A stretch of 12,751 nucleotides of DNA from Lachnospiraceae bacterium (GTDB taxonomy: Bacteria > Bacillota_A > Clostridia > Lachnospirales > Lachnospiraceae), in contig JAGDBR010000228.1 in the NCBI GenBank assembly GCA_017958935.1, positions 1 to 12,751 of the forward strand, given 5' to 3'. Every line of letters starts with the position of its first letter. The first letter of the stretch is position 1. Below are positions 1-7,356 of the stretch, piece by piece. The notes under the pieces were generated by a model, which saw only the letters and a program-made list of their open reading frames with translations, was not told the DNA's origin and did not search any database. A program made the position numbers and the translations under genes.

Positions 1-1
1 A

Positions 2-1627
2 GAGATCGAAGCGATCCTCGCGCATCTCAGCGAGCTGGCTGCGGGACACGCCGCGGAGCTTGAAACGGACCTGACGGTCCTGTCCAAGCTGGACTTTATC
101 TTCGCGAAAGCCTCGCTTGCGCGCGACATGGACGCCGTGATGCCCGAATTCAATACGGAACGCCGGATCGTGCTGAAGTCCGCGCGCCATCCGCTCCTGC
201 CCCGCAGCACCGTCGTCCCGATCGACCTGACGCTCGGGCAGGACTTCCATCAGCTCATCGTCACGGGCCCGAACACGGGCGGCAAGACGGTCTCCCTGAA
301 GACCGTCGGCCTGCTGCAGCTGATGGGCCAGGCCGGCCTCCACATCCCGGCGCTGCCGGGCTCGGAACTGGCCGTATTCACGCAGGTCTACGCGGACATC
401 GGCGACGAGCAGTCGATCGAGCAGAGCCTCTCGACCTTCTCGTCCCACATGAAGAACATCGTCGGGATCCTGAAGCACGCGGACAGCGATTCGCTCGTCC
501 TGCTCGACGAGCTGTGCTCGGGCACCGACCCGCAGGAAGGCGCGGCGCTCGCGATCGCGATCCTGAAGTTCCTGCACCGGTTCGAGATCCGGACGATGGC
601 GACGACGCATTATTCCGAGCTGAAGCTGTACGCGCTGTCTTCGCCGGGCGTCGAGAACGCGTCCTGCGAGTTCGACGTCGCGACGCTCAGCCCGACCTAC
701 CGGCTGCTGATCGGCATCCCCGGCAAGAGCAACGCGTTCGCGATCTCCCGCCGGCTGGGCCTGCCGCCCTACATCATCGAAGACGCCCGCAAGGGCATTG
801 ACGAGGACGCGGCGCGCTTCGAGGACATCATCAAGGACCTGAACGACTCCCGCCGGCAGATGGAGCGCGAGCGCTCGAAGATCGGCCAGCTCAAGGGCGA
901 GGCGAAAAAGCTGAACGAAGAACTGAAGACGCGGCAGGACAGGCTCGCGGCCGAACGCGAGGCGATCCTGAAGAAGGCGCGCGAAGAGGCGCGCTCGATC
1001 CTGCAGGAAGCGAAGGACCAGGTGGACGAGACGATCCGCCAGATCAACAAGGCCGGCCGGGATCCCCGCGAACTCGAAAAGGTGCGCGCGGGCACGCGCG
1101 AGCTGCTGGACAAAAACACCGAGACGGTCGCGAAGACCGAGCGGAAATCGAAGACAAAAGCCGACGAGCTGCATCTGGGCGACCGTGTGCGCGTGCTGTC
1201 GATGAATCTCGAAGGCACCGTTTCTTCCCTGCCCGACGCCCGCGGCAACCTGTTCGTCCAGATGGGCATCCTGCGCTCGCAGGTGCGCCTGTCCGACGTC
1301 GAGAAGCTTGCGGAGCAGACGGTCTCGTACAAGGGCGCGCCGGTCGGCGGCACGTCCGCCGGGTCGCTGAGCCATGCGATGACGATCTCCCATGAGATCA
1401 ACCTGATCGGCAAGACCGTCGACGAAGCGCTCTCCGACCTCGGGAAGTACCTGGACGAAGCGTACCTGTCGCATCTGCCGAGCGTGCGCATCGTGCACGG
1501 CAAGGGCTCCGGCGCGCTGCGGAACGCGGTCCACGGATATCTGAGAAAACAGTCCTTCATCAAGGGCTTTCATTTAGGGGAATACGGCGAGGGCGACGCG
1601 GGCGTCACCATTGCCGAGTTCAAGTGA
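2..1627 (+). CDS. mutS2: Endonuclease MutS2 / ribosome-splitting MutS2 (5' partial)
   Basis: The frame is open from base 2, so the ATG at 128 is internal and the gene starts outside the window; about 540 residues are visible of a family that usually has about 780. Seen in order: the end of the core/lever region, Walker A GPNTGGKT (266-289), Walker B LVLLDE (494-511) followed by the signature CSGTDP, a charged Lys/Glu/Arg-rich coiled coil (about 830-1130), a KOW-like segment starting LGDRVRVLS (about 1170-1310), and a C-terminal Smr domain with HGKGSGALR (1496-1522). Family knowledge: MutS2 is a dimeric ATPase first tied to suppression of recombination and later, in Bacillus subtilis, to splitting collided ribosomes; the KOW and Smr domains fit the latter. 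The usual Smr LDLR motif reads INLIG here (1397-1411). The stop codon shares a base with the Shine-Dalgarno of the next gene, suggesting cotranscription and coupled translation. Confidence 0.96.
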   Translation, partial: EIEAILAHLSELAAGHAAELETDLTVLSKLDFIFAKASLARDMDAVMPEFNTERRIVLKSARHPLLPRSTVVPIDLTLGQDFHQLIVTGPNTGGKTVSLKTVGLLQLMGQAGLHIPALPGSELAVFTQVYADIGDEQSIEQSLSTFSSHMKNIVGILKHADSDSLVLLDELCSGTDPQEGAALAIAILKFLHRFEIRTMATTHYSELKLYALSSPGVENASCEFDVATLSPTYRLLIGIPGKSNAFAISRRLGLPPYIIEDARKGIDEDAARFEDIIKDLNDSRRQMERERSKIGQLKGEAKKLNEELKTRQDRLAAEREAILKKAREEARSILQEAKDQVDETIRQINKAGRDPRELEKVRAGTRELLDKNTETVAKTERKSKTKADELHLGDRVRVLSMNLEGTVSSLPDARGNLFVQMGILRSQVRLSDVEKLAEQTVSYKGAPVGGTSAGSLSHAMTISHEINLIGKTVDEALSDLGKYLDEAYLSHLPSVRIVHGKGSGALRNAVHGYLRKQSFIKGFHLGEYGEGDAGVTIAEFK

Positions 1628-1639
1628 GGAGGCCGTACC

Positions 1640-2347
1640 ATGGCTGACAAACAGAAAGTACTGATCGTCGATGACGACGAGAACATCGCGGAGCTGATCT
1701 CCCTCTATCTGCTGAAGGAATTCTTCGACACGCGGATGGTGCACGACGGGGACAGCGCGGTGCGCGAGTTCCAGGCCTATGCGCCGGACATCGTGCTGCT
1801 CGACCTGATGCTGCCGGGCAAGGACGGCTACCAGGTCTGCCGGGAGATCCGCCAGACCTCCGACTGCCCGATCATCATGCTCTCCGCGAAGGGCGAGATC
1901 TTCGACAAGGTGCTCGGCCTCGAGCTCGGTGCCGACGACTACATGATCAAACCCTTCGACTCCAAGGAGCTCGTGGCGCGCGTCAAGGCGGTGCTGCGGC
2001 GGTCGGAGCGCAGGCCCGAGACCCCGGACACGGATACCGAGGAAAAGGGCAAGGTCGTCCGCTTCCCGGATCTGATCATCAATCTGAACGAATACACGGT
2101 CACCTACAAGGGCAGCGTCATCGAAATGCCGCCGAAGGAGATCGAGCTGCTGTTCACGCTCGCGTCGACGCCGAACCACGTCTTCACGCGCGAACAGCTG
2201 CTGGACCGCGTCTGGGGCTACGACTACCCCGGTGACGCGCGCACGATCGACGTGCACGTGAAGCGGCTGCGCGAAAAGATCCCGAACCATCCGAACTGGA
2301 CACTGTCCACGGTCTGGGGCGTCGGCTACAAGTTTGAGGTCCACTGA
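1640..2347 (+). CDS. OmpR/PhoB-family response regulator
   Basis: A 235-residue DNA-binding response regulator. The receiver domain (about 5-120) has the acidic cluster D11-D12-D13, phosphoacceptor D55 in VLLDLMLPG, S82 and K104-P105. After a Glu/Asp/Thr-rich linker (about 122-140) a winged-helix domain (about 140-233) ends in the recognition helix region RTIDVHVKRLREKI and the wing motif VWGVGYKF. Length and order are normal for the family. The start is fixed by AGGAGG at 1627-1632, seven bases before the ATG and overlapping the mutS2 stop. The stop overlaps the start of the kinase gene (TGATG), so the two proteins are almost certainly a cognate pair. The signal and regulon cannot be read from the sequence; the kinase, HD protein and enolase-family gene downstream are in the same transcription unit. 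Confidence 0.96.
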   Translation: MADKQKVLIVDDDENIAELISLYLLKEFFDTRMVHDGDSAVREFQAYAPDIVLLDLMLPGKDGYQVCREIRQTSDCPIIMLSAKGEIFDKVLGLELGADDYMIKPFDSKELVARVKAVLRRSERRPETPDTDTEEKGKVVRFPDLIINLNEYTVTYKGSVIEMPPKEIELLFTLASTPNHVFTREQLLDRVWGYDYPGDARTIDVHVKRLREKIPNHPNWTLSTVWGVGYKFEVH

Positions 2348-3726
2348 TGCGTCTTTCTCTCCGGAAAACCCTGATCTTCGGCTATCTGGCAGTCGTCGCC
2401 GTCGGCTTCACGCTGCTGGCGACGTTCGGCGTCTCTTTTTCGAAGGCGCAGTGTCTTTCGTCGACGCTGAACCGCCTGTATAAGGACGCGAACTACATTG
2501 CCGCGTCGTTCCGCGTGAACGAAGGCCGGATCTCCCAGCAGTTTCTGGAGGAGGTCGCGTTCCTTTCCGAGTCGGACGTCTGGGTGCTCGACGCGGAGAA
2601 CCGTGTCACCGCCAGCTCCGGCGTGTCGTCGGGCGTCGCGGTCATCGCGGGCTTCGACCCGACCGCGGGCGAAAAAGGCTATTACATGATCGGCCGCTTC
2701 TACGGGACGCTGACGGACGAGCGCATCTCGGTCTACACGCCGCTGACGCTTTCGATCCTGCCGAGCGGCTACGTCGTGCTCCACTATCCGATGCAGGCCG
2801 TCAACACGGCCGCGGACCAGGCGCTGCTGCTGGCCTACATCACGTTCGGCGCGTCCATGCTGATCCTGCTGATCCTCGTGGTGCTCATCGACCGGCTGTG
2901 GATCGCGCCGCTGAAGCAGGTGCGGGACGCCGGCATGGAATACACGAACGGCAACCTCTCCTATCCGAACGACGTCCGGACGCATAATGAGATCGGCGAG
3001 ATCGCCGACGCGCAGGCGGACCTTGCGCGCCAGCTCAATGAGAACTCCGAGGAGCAGCACCGCTTCCTCGCGAACATTTCCCACGACTTCCGCTCGCCGC
3101 TGACCTCGATCCGCGGATATCTGACCGCGATCCAGGACGGGACGATCCCGCCCGAGCTGCAGGGGAAGTACATCGACGTCGTGCTCGGCGAGACCGAGCG
3201 TCTGCGGGACCTCGCGAACGACGTGCTCGACATGACGCTTCTGGAGAGCGGCGTGACATTGTCGAAGTCCATCTTCGACCTGCATCACCTGCTCCGGATG
3301 ATCATTCCGACCTACGAAGGGCGGATGGAGGAAAAGGATCTCGTCTTCAACCTGACGTTCGAGACCGAGAGCCAGAACGTCTTCGCGGATGAGAAGCGCA
3401 TCGAGCAGGTCCTGCACAACCTGATCGACAATGCCGTCAAGTTCTCGAACAGCGGTTCGTCGGTCGACATTTCGACGCATCTTCGGAACGACCGCGTCTT
3501 CGTTTCGGTCGCCGATCACGGCATCGGCATCCCGAAGGAGGAGCTTGGCAAGATCTGGAACCGCTTCTATAAGTCGGATGCCTCGCGCGGCAAAGACAAG
3601 CGCGGCACCGGCCTCGGTCTTGCGATCGTGCGCGAGATCATCCAGGCGCACGGGGAAAGCATCGACGTCATCTCGACGCCGGGCGTTGGCACCGAGTTCA
3701 TTTTCACGCTGCAGGCGACCCGGTAG
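2347..3726 (+). CDS. Membrane sensor histidine kinase (HAMP, HisKA, HATPase_c)
   Basis: A 459-residue kinase starting within the stop of the response regulator gene (one base shared). A first membrane helix (about 9-31) leads into an extracytoplasmic region of about 125 residues (32-158) with no recognisable ligand fold, then a second helix (about 159-181) and a HAMP segment (about 183-237). The dimerisation/phosphotransfer domain carries the H box with phosphoacceptor H246 (ISHDFRSPLTS). The ATPase domain has the N box HNLIDNAVKFS (357-367), G1 box DHGIGIP (D390), F box WNRFYK and G2 box GTGLGLAI (from 420). All catalytic boxes are intact, so it should be active. H246-D/E-x-x followed by Pro is typical of kinases that partner OmpR-type regulators. 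The ligand is unknown. No terminator follows; the next gene starts 26 bases later. Confidence 0.96.
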   Translation: MRLSLRKTLIFGYLAVVAVGFTLLATFGVSFSKAQCLSSTLNRLYKDANYIAASFRVNEGRISQQFLEEVAFLSESDVWVLDAENRVTASSGVSSGVAVIAGFDPTAGEKGYYMIGRFYGTLTDERISVYTPLTLSILPSGYVVLHYPMQAVNTAADQALLLAYITFGASMLILLILVVLIDRLWIAPLKQVRDAGMEYTNGNLSYPNDVRTHNEIGEIADAQADLARQLNENSEEQHRFLANISHDFRSPLTSIRGYLTAIQDGTIPPELQGKYIDVVLGETERLRDLANDVLDMTLLESGVTLSKSIFDLHHLLRMIIPTYEGRMEEKDLVFNLTFETESQNVFADEKRIEQVLHNLIDNAVKFSNSGSSVDISTHLRNDRVFVSVADHGIGIPKEELGKIWNRFYKSDASRGKDKRGTGLGLAIVREIIQAHGESIDVISTPGVGTEFIFTLQATR

Positions 3727-3752
3727 CAGGGACCAAAGAACGGAGGAAAGCC

Positions 3753-4217
3753 ATGGCGGACCGTGTCGAAATCGTTCAGAATCATGTGAAGCAGTTCCTG
3801 GAGGCGCTCCCGGACCCGTACTGGCGCACGAAAGGCATCGCGCATTCCTTCGGGGTGTCGCTGGCCGCCGTGCTGCTCGCGAAAAAACGGGGCCTGGATC
3901 CGGAATGCGCGGCGATCGCGGGACTCCTGCACGATCTGTACGCCTATCAGGTACAGGACTATGAAGACCATGCGCGCCGTGGTGCGGCATTTGCGAAGAA
4001 GATCCTCGAAGACCTGCAGGTGACTTCCGATACAGAGACCGTCCTGATCTGCGAAGCGATCGCATCGCACGACGACCTCGACAAAGAAGACGCGTCCTTC
4101 AGCGAGCTTTTGAAAGACGCGGACTTCATCCAGAACAAACTGACGAACCCGAATACCGTGATCGCGCCCGAGCATCAGGCGCGGCATGAAAGACTGAAGA
4201 AAGAATTCGGCTTCTGA
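3753..4217 (+). CDS. HD-domain protein (HDIG-type metal-dependent phosphohydrolase)
   Basis: A 154-residue single-domain protein. The metal-binding pattern of the HD superfamily is complete: H31, the H60-D61 pair in AGLLHDLYAY, H73 (possible extra ligand), H106 in IASHDDLD and D124 in LLKDADFI. HD proteins of this size usually hydrolyse nucleotides or phosphoesters, but the substrate cannot be inferred; there is no GAF, PAS or RelA-type domain, nor the GYP extension of cyclic-di-GMP phosphodiesterases. Start chosen from GGAGGA at 3742-3747, five bases before the ATG. It lies 26 bases after the kinase gene and 11 bases before the enolase-family gene, so it belongs to the same operon. There are no membrane helices or signal peptide, so it is cytosolic. 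Confidence 0.9.
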   Translation: MADRVEIVQNHVKQFLEALPDPYWRTKGIAHSFGVSLAAVLLAKKRGLDPECAAIAGLLHDLYAYQVQDYEDHARRGAAFAKKILEDLQVTSDTETVLICEAIASHDDLDKEDASFSELLKDADFIQNKLTNPNTVIAPEHQARHERLKKEFGF

Positions 4218-4228
4218 CGGAGGCTCTT

Positions 4229-5422
4229 ATGTACAAACTTCATCCCGATTTCAAGCCGTTCGTCCCCGTCACGTTCGAACAGCTGCAGGACATCATGGAC
4301 CGTCCGGTCGTGGACGTGTCCCTGCTGAAGACGCCCGTCGTCATCCGCCGCTTCCGCATCGTCAACCGGGGGGCCGACTGGTTCCTCGAGGTCTTCGGGA
4401 CACAGGGCGAATACGGCATGGCGCCCTGCTCCGAGCGCTGCTCCTATCTGCGGCTCATCCTGGAGCGGTTCGCACGCTATGCCGTCGGGCGCGACGCGCG
4501 CGAGCTCGAAGACATCCTGCACACGATCTACGTCAGCGACATCAATTACAAGATCCAGGGACTCGGCTACTGGTGCGTGATCGCCTGGATCGAAGCGGCC
4601 GTGCTCGACATGCTCGGACGCTGCGCCGGCTTCAACGTGACATCGCTTCTCGGCGGGCGCAGGCGCGACAGGATCGAGATCTACGTCGCTTCCGGCAACC
4701 GCGGCACGACGCCCGAGGAGGAAGTGGACATCCTGCAGAAAAGGGTGAACGAGACCGGCGCCAAGGCCGTGAAGTTCAAGCTCGGCGGCCGGATGAGCCG
4801 GAACGCCGACTCGATCGAGGGCCGGTCGGAAGGCCTGCTTTATCTTGCGCGGAAGCACTTCGGGGATGATTTCGTGATCCACTGCGACGGGAACGGTTCG
4901 TACGACACGCAGAATGGCATCGAGATGGGCCGCCTCGCGGAGGACGTCAACGCCTATTTCTATGAGGAGCCCTGCCCCTTCGACGATCTCTGGGCGACGA
5001 AGGAGGTCGCGGACGCGCTGGACATCCCGCTCGCGTTCGGCGAACAGGAAACGAGTCTGCGGCGCTTCGCTTGGCTCGTCGAGAACAATGCGTGCCAGGT
5101 CCTGCAGCCGGACCTGCAGTACACGGGCGGCTTCATCCAGTGCATCAAGGCTGCGCGCATGGCGGCTGCCGCGGGCATCCCCGTCACGCCGCACGTCAGC
5201 AAGGGGTTCGCGTCCTACAATACGCTGCTTTACAATTCCGTCATTGAGAACTGCGGCCATTACCACGAGTACAAGGGGTTCAAGACCGCAACGGACTACA
5301 CGCTGACGGCGTTCGACGTGCAGGACGGCTTCCTGACTGTCCCGGAAGGACCGGGCCTGGGCTTCGATTTCAGCGGTCTGTTCCGGGAGGAAGGCTGCCG
5401 GATCGTGTCAGTCATCGAATGA
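4229..5422 (+). CDS. Enolase-superfamily enzyme, mandelate racemase/muconate lactonizing type
   Basis: A 397-residue enzyme with an N-terminal capping domain (about 1-135) and a TIM-barrel C-terminal domain. Active-site residues of the mandelate racemase subgroup are all visible: the K182-x-K184 motif (VKFKLGG), metal ligands D220 (HCDGNG), E246 (first Glu of EEPCP) and E272 (GEQE), and the D295/H322 dyad (QPDLQYTGG and TPHVSKG). Family knowledge: these enzymes remove a proton alpha to a carboxylate with Mg2+ help; members with a Lys-x-Lys plus His-Asp dyad are racemases or sugar-acid dehydratases. Which acid is used here cannot be told, and no sugar-acid kinase or aldolase lies beside it. 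GGAGG (4219-4223) five bases before the ATG supports the start. It is the last gene of the plus-strand operon and is followed by two hairpins. Confidence 0.93.
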   Translation: MYKLHPDFKPFVPVTFEQLQDIMDRPVVDVSLLKTPVVIRRFRIVNRGADWFLEVFGTQGEYGMAPCSERCSYLRLILERFARYAVGRDARELEDILHTIYVSDINYKIQGLGYWCVIAWIEAAVLDMLGRCAGFNVTSLLGGRRRDRIEIYVASGNRGTTPEEEVDILQKRVNETGAKAVKFKLGGRMSRNADSIEGRSEGLLYLARKHFGDDFVIHCDGNGSYDTQNGIEMGRLAEDVNAYFYEEPCPFDDLWATKEVADALDIPLAFGEQETSLRRFAWLVENNACQVLQPDLQYTGGFIQCIKAARMAAAAGIPVTPHVSKGFASYNTLLYNSVIENCGHYHEYKGFKTATDYTLTAFDVQDGFLTVPEGPGLGFDFSGLFREEGCRIVSVIE

Positions 5423-5430
5423 GATACGAA

Positions 5431-5453
5431 AAGGCCCCGCTCAGGGGGCCCTT
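5431..5453 (+). terminator. GC-rich hairpin after the enolase-family gene
   Basis: GGCCCC (5433-5438) pairs with GGGGCC (5445-5450) around a six-base loop, nine bases after the stop; flanking AAGG and CCTT extend it with a bulge. No U-tract follows, so it is a pause or 3'-end stabilising hairpin rather than a complete intrinsic terminator. Confidence 0.45.
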
Positions 5454-5478
5454 GCAAGACAGTTCTTTGGTTTTATGA

Positions 5479-5510
5479 AAAACGGCATGACCTCCGGGTC
5501 ATGCCGTTTT
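5479..5510. terminator. Bidirectional intrinsic terminator with UNCG tetraloop
   Basis: A perfect 14-base-pair stem: AAAACGGCATGACC (5479-5492) and its complement (5497-5510) around TCCG (5493-5496). Read as plus-strand RNA the loop is C(UCCG)G, one of the extra-stable UNCG tetraloops. The plus strand ends in TTTT and a pyrimidine-rich tail; the minus strand ends in a U-run from the A-run at 5478-5482. It lies between the converging enolase-family gene and the ECF S-component gene and can stop both. Confidence 0.92.
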
Positions 5511-5521
5511 CTGTCTTCTGT

Positions 5522-6106
5522 TTATACTTCGGTCATCCGGCGGAACAGCCTGCGGATCCCGCATTTCCAGCAGATGAAGGTGCCGATCGCGGAACCGGCG
5601 ACCGCCTGCAGGATCTGGAACGGCAGCTTCAGCATGGCCGTTTCGGGGTTGCTGTAGATGAAGGCGCGGCCGATCGTGTAGCCGACGACGTTGATCACGA
5701 CGCCGATCGCGACGCCGATGACGGACGCGAGGACCGGTTTGTGCTTCAGGACCTTATGCGCGAAGACCGAGATCACGACGGCCTGCAGGCCGTGCACGAC
5801 GAGCGATACGAACATCGGCGTCGGATAGAAGAAGAAGTCGCCGAGAAAGGCGCCGATGCCGCCGACGACGAAGGCTTCCAGCGGGTTCAGCAGGATCGCC
5901 GCAAGGCAGATCACCGCGTCGTTCAAATACATGTGTCCGCCCGGGACGGGGATGCTGAAGGAACTGAACGCGATATTCACGGCCATCAGCAGCGCCGTAA
6001 CGGTCAGCCGGATCGTCAGGGACCTGGCGGCCGTATTCTTTTTCGTCCCGTTTTCCGGGGTCCTGTTCGTATCCTTTTCTGTAAGGGATCCTGTATTTCC
6101 GCTCAT
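5522..6106 (-). CDS. ECF transporter S component (substrate-binding membrane subunit), possibly vitamin B6-type
   Basis: A 194-residue membrane protein: a hydrophilic N-terminal tail of about 28 residues rich in Thr, Asn and Lys, then about six hydrophobic helices. The segment GHMYLNDAVICLAA followed by GGIGAFLGDFFFYPTPMF and HGLQAVV is typical of ECF S components of the riboflavin/PF07155-like group, small integral proteins that bind a vitamin and dock on a shared EcfA-EcfA'-EcfT module. No Ecf genes occur here, as expected for group II ECF systems where the module is encoded elsewhere. The ATG is preceded on the minus strand by AAAGGAG (6117-6123). It is divergent from a MocR regulator; because MocR proteins of the PdxR type often control pyridoxine synthesis or uptake, a B6 vitamer is a reasonable guess, but the sequence alone does not fix the substrate. 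No known riboswitch fits in the short leader. Confidence 0.88.
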   Translation of the reverse strand: MSGNTGSLTEKDTNRTPENGTKKNTAARSLTIRLTVTALLMAVNIAFSSFSIPVPGGHMYLNDAVICLAAILLNPLEAFVVGGIGAFLGDFFFYPTPMFVSLVVHGLQAVVISVFAHKVLKHKPVLASVIGVAIGVVINVVGYTIGRAFIYSNPETAMLKLPFQILQAVAGSAIGTFICWKCGIRRLFRRMTEV

Positions 6107-6113
6107 CGTGATG

Positions 6114-6142
6114 TTGCTCCTTTACAATTGCTTTTCTATACT
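6114..6142 (+). promoter_or_regulatory. Candidate promoter for the MocR-type regulator gene
   Basis: TTGCTC (6114-6119), a 17-base spacer, then TATACT (6137-6142), giving a start near 6149. The first TACAATTG repeat lies in the spacer and the second just downstream of the -10 box, so a protein bound to both would block this promoter, consistent with autorepression. Confidence 0.45.
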
Positions 6143-6151
6143 ATACAATTG
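6123..6151. promoter_or_regulatory. Direct repeat TACAATTG x2, probable operator of the MocR regulator
   Basis: TACAATTG occurs exactly at 6123-6130 and 6144-6151, start to start 21 bases, i.e. two DNA turns, so both boxes face the same side. MocR regulators such as GabR are known to bind direct repeats in the divergent region between their own gene and the target. The core CAATTG is itself palindromic. Confidence 0.6.
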
Positions 6152-6168
6152 ATCTGATAATACGGAAA
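6140..6168 (-). promoter_or_regulatory. Candidate promoter for the ECF S-component gene
   Basis: On the minus strand TTTCCG (6163-6168), 17 bases, then TATAGT (6140-6145). The -35 box is poor, as expected for a regulated or activated promoter; the -10 box lies between the two TACAATTG repeats. Transcription would start near 6133, leaving a leader of about 27 bases. Confidence 0.35.
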
Positions 6169-6199
6169 TAATCAGAACAGGAGATTTTTATATAACCAG

Positions 6200-7339
6200 A
6201 TGAACTATTTGATCGATGCCGGCGCCCGTGTGCCGGCGTACCTGCAGCTCTATGCCCTGCTGAAGGCAGACATCGTTGACGGCACCTACCCCTACGGCAG
6301 CCGCCTGCCCTCGAAGCGCACGGTCTCGGAGGAGACCGGGGTCAGCGTCGTGACGGCGGCGCACGCCTATGCCCTGCTGTCGGAGGAGGGCTATGCGGAA
6401 GCGCGCGAACGCAGCGGCTTTTTCGCGGTCTACCGCGCGGAGGACTTCCCGGCGGAAGCGGCGCACCCGGTCCGCCCGCACCTTTCGCCGTCCGGCGCCG
6501 TGCGGACTGCCGCTGAAGATGCCGAGCCCCATCCGCTCACGCACAGGCTCTCTCCCTACACCGCGGGCGAATTCCCGTTCAGCGTGCTCGCGAAGACCGT
6601 GCGCCGCGTGCTCTCCGAATACGGCGAGGACCTCCTCGTCCGCTCGCCGAACCACGGGTGCGGCGCGCTGCGCGCGGAGCTTGCCGCGTATCTTGCGCGC
6701 AGCCGCTCGATCCACGTCCGCCCCGGGCAGATCATCGTCGGGTCCGGCGCGGAATACCTGTACGGGCTCATTGCCCAGCTGTTCGGGCACGGCGCGTCCT
6801 TCGCGCTCGAATCGCCGTCCTACGAAAAGATCCGGCAGGTGTACGAAGCATGCGGCATCCGGTGCGAAATGATCCCGCTGGCGCCGGACGGCATCGACAC
6901 GGACGCGCTCAGACGCGTAAAAACGGCTGTTTTGCACACGACGCCGTTTCACAACTATCCGACCGGGATCACGGCCGGCGCGTCTAAAAAACGGGAAATT
7001 CTGCGTTGGGCGGCCGCCTGCGGGGCATTCGTCGTCGAAGACAACTACGATTCCGAGCTCACCGTGTCCGCCAAGCCCGAAGATTCCCTCTTTTCAATGT
7101 CGGATGCCGGCAATGTGATCTACGTCAACACCTTCACGCGCACGATCGCGCCTTCGGTCCGCATCGGCTACATGGTGCTGCCGGAGAAACTCGAAGCGCT
7201 CTTCACCGAGAAACTCGGCTTCTATGCCTGCCCGGTCCCGCTGCTCGACCAGTACGTCCTCGCCGAACTTTTGCGGAGCGGCGACTACGAGCGGCACGTG
7301 AACCGCGTGCGCCGGCAGAAGCGCAAGGCGCCCGCCTGA
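6200..7339 (+). CDS. MocR-family (GntR wHTH + aminotransferase-like) regulator, Lys-to-Arg and C-terminally short
   Basis: A 379-residue MocR protein. Residues about 8-75 form a GntR winged helix (LPSKRTVSEETGVS, then LLSEEGYAEARERSG); about 110-379 resemble a fold-type I aminotransferase: GSGAEYLYGL, NYPTGI in the cofactor/substrate loop, and EDNYDSEL with D281 and Y283, matching the pyridine-nitrogen Asp and O3' Tyr of GabR. Odd: the motif that normally ends in the Schiff-base Lys (TFSKT) reads TFTRT, placing R314 where GabR has K312. Also odd: it stops right after HVNRVRRQKRK, about 100 residues short of GabR (479), losing the small C-terminal subdomain and its carboxylate-binding Arg; no other frame continues it. 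The start has only AGGAG (6179-6183) 16 bases upstream, so translation may be weak, but no better start exists in frame. It may be a non-PLP regulator or a decaying gene. Probably controls the divergent ECF S-component gene. Confidence 0.88.
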   Translation: MNYLIDAGARVPAYLQLYALLKADIVDGTYPYGSRLPSKRTVSEETGVSVVTAAHAYALLSEEGYAEARERSGFFAVYRAEDFPAEAAHPVRPHLSPSGAVRTAAEDAEPHPLTHRLSPYTAGEFPFSVLAKTVRRVLSEYGEDLLVRSPNHGCGALRAELAAYLARSRSIHVRPGQIIVGSGAEYLYGLIAQLFGHGASFALESPSYEKIRQVYEACGIRCEMIPLAPDGIDTDALRRVKTAVLHTTPFHNYPTGITAGASKKREILRWAAACGAFVVEDNYDSELTVSAKPEDSLFSMSDAGNVIYVNTFTRTIAPSVRIGYMVLPEKLEALFTEKLGFYACPVPLLDQYVLAELLRSGDYERHVNRVRRQKRKAPA

Positions 7340-7356
7340 GCGGCGGGACGGACGGA

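Noticed and set aside
769..1563. Minus-strand open frame opposite the mutS2 coiled coil and Smr region
   Set aside because: Ser/Arg-rich antisense translation with no family features.
2326..4065. A 579-codon minus-strand open frame opposite the regulator, kinase and HD genes
   Set aside because: It is antisense to three genes with complete catalytic motifs, its translation is Arg/Asp/Val-rich low-complexity, and no ribosome site or family motif is present. High GC third positions suppress stops on the opposite strand.
4175..5266. Minus-strand 363-codon open frame opposite the enolase-family gene
   Set aside because: Mirror of a well-supported enzyme; composition is typical of antisense frames in GC-rich DNA.
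6107..6199. A riboswitch (TPP, FMN or similar) in front of the ECF S-component gene
   Set aside because: The leader is only about 25-30 bases from the likely start and contains none of the conserved elements; a protein operator explains the repeats better.
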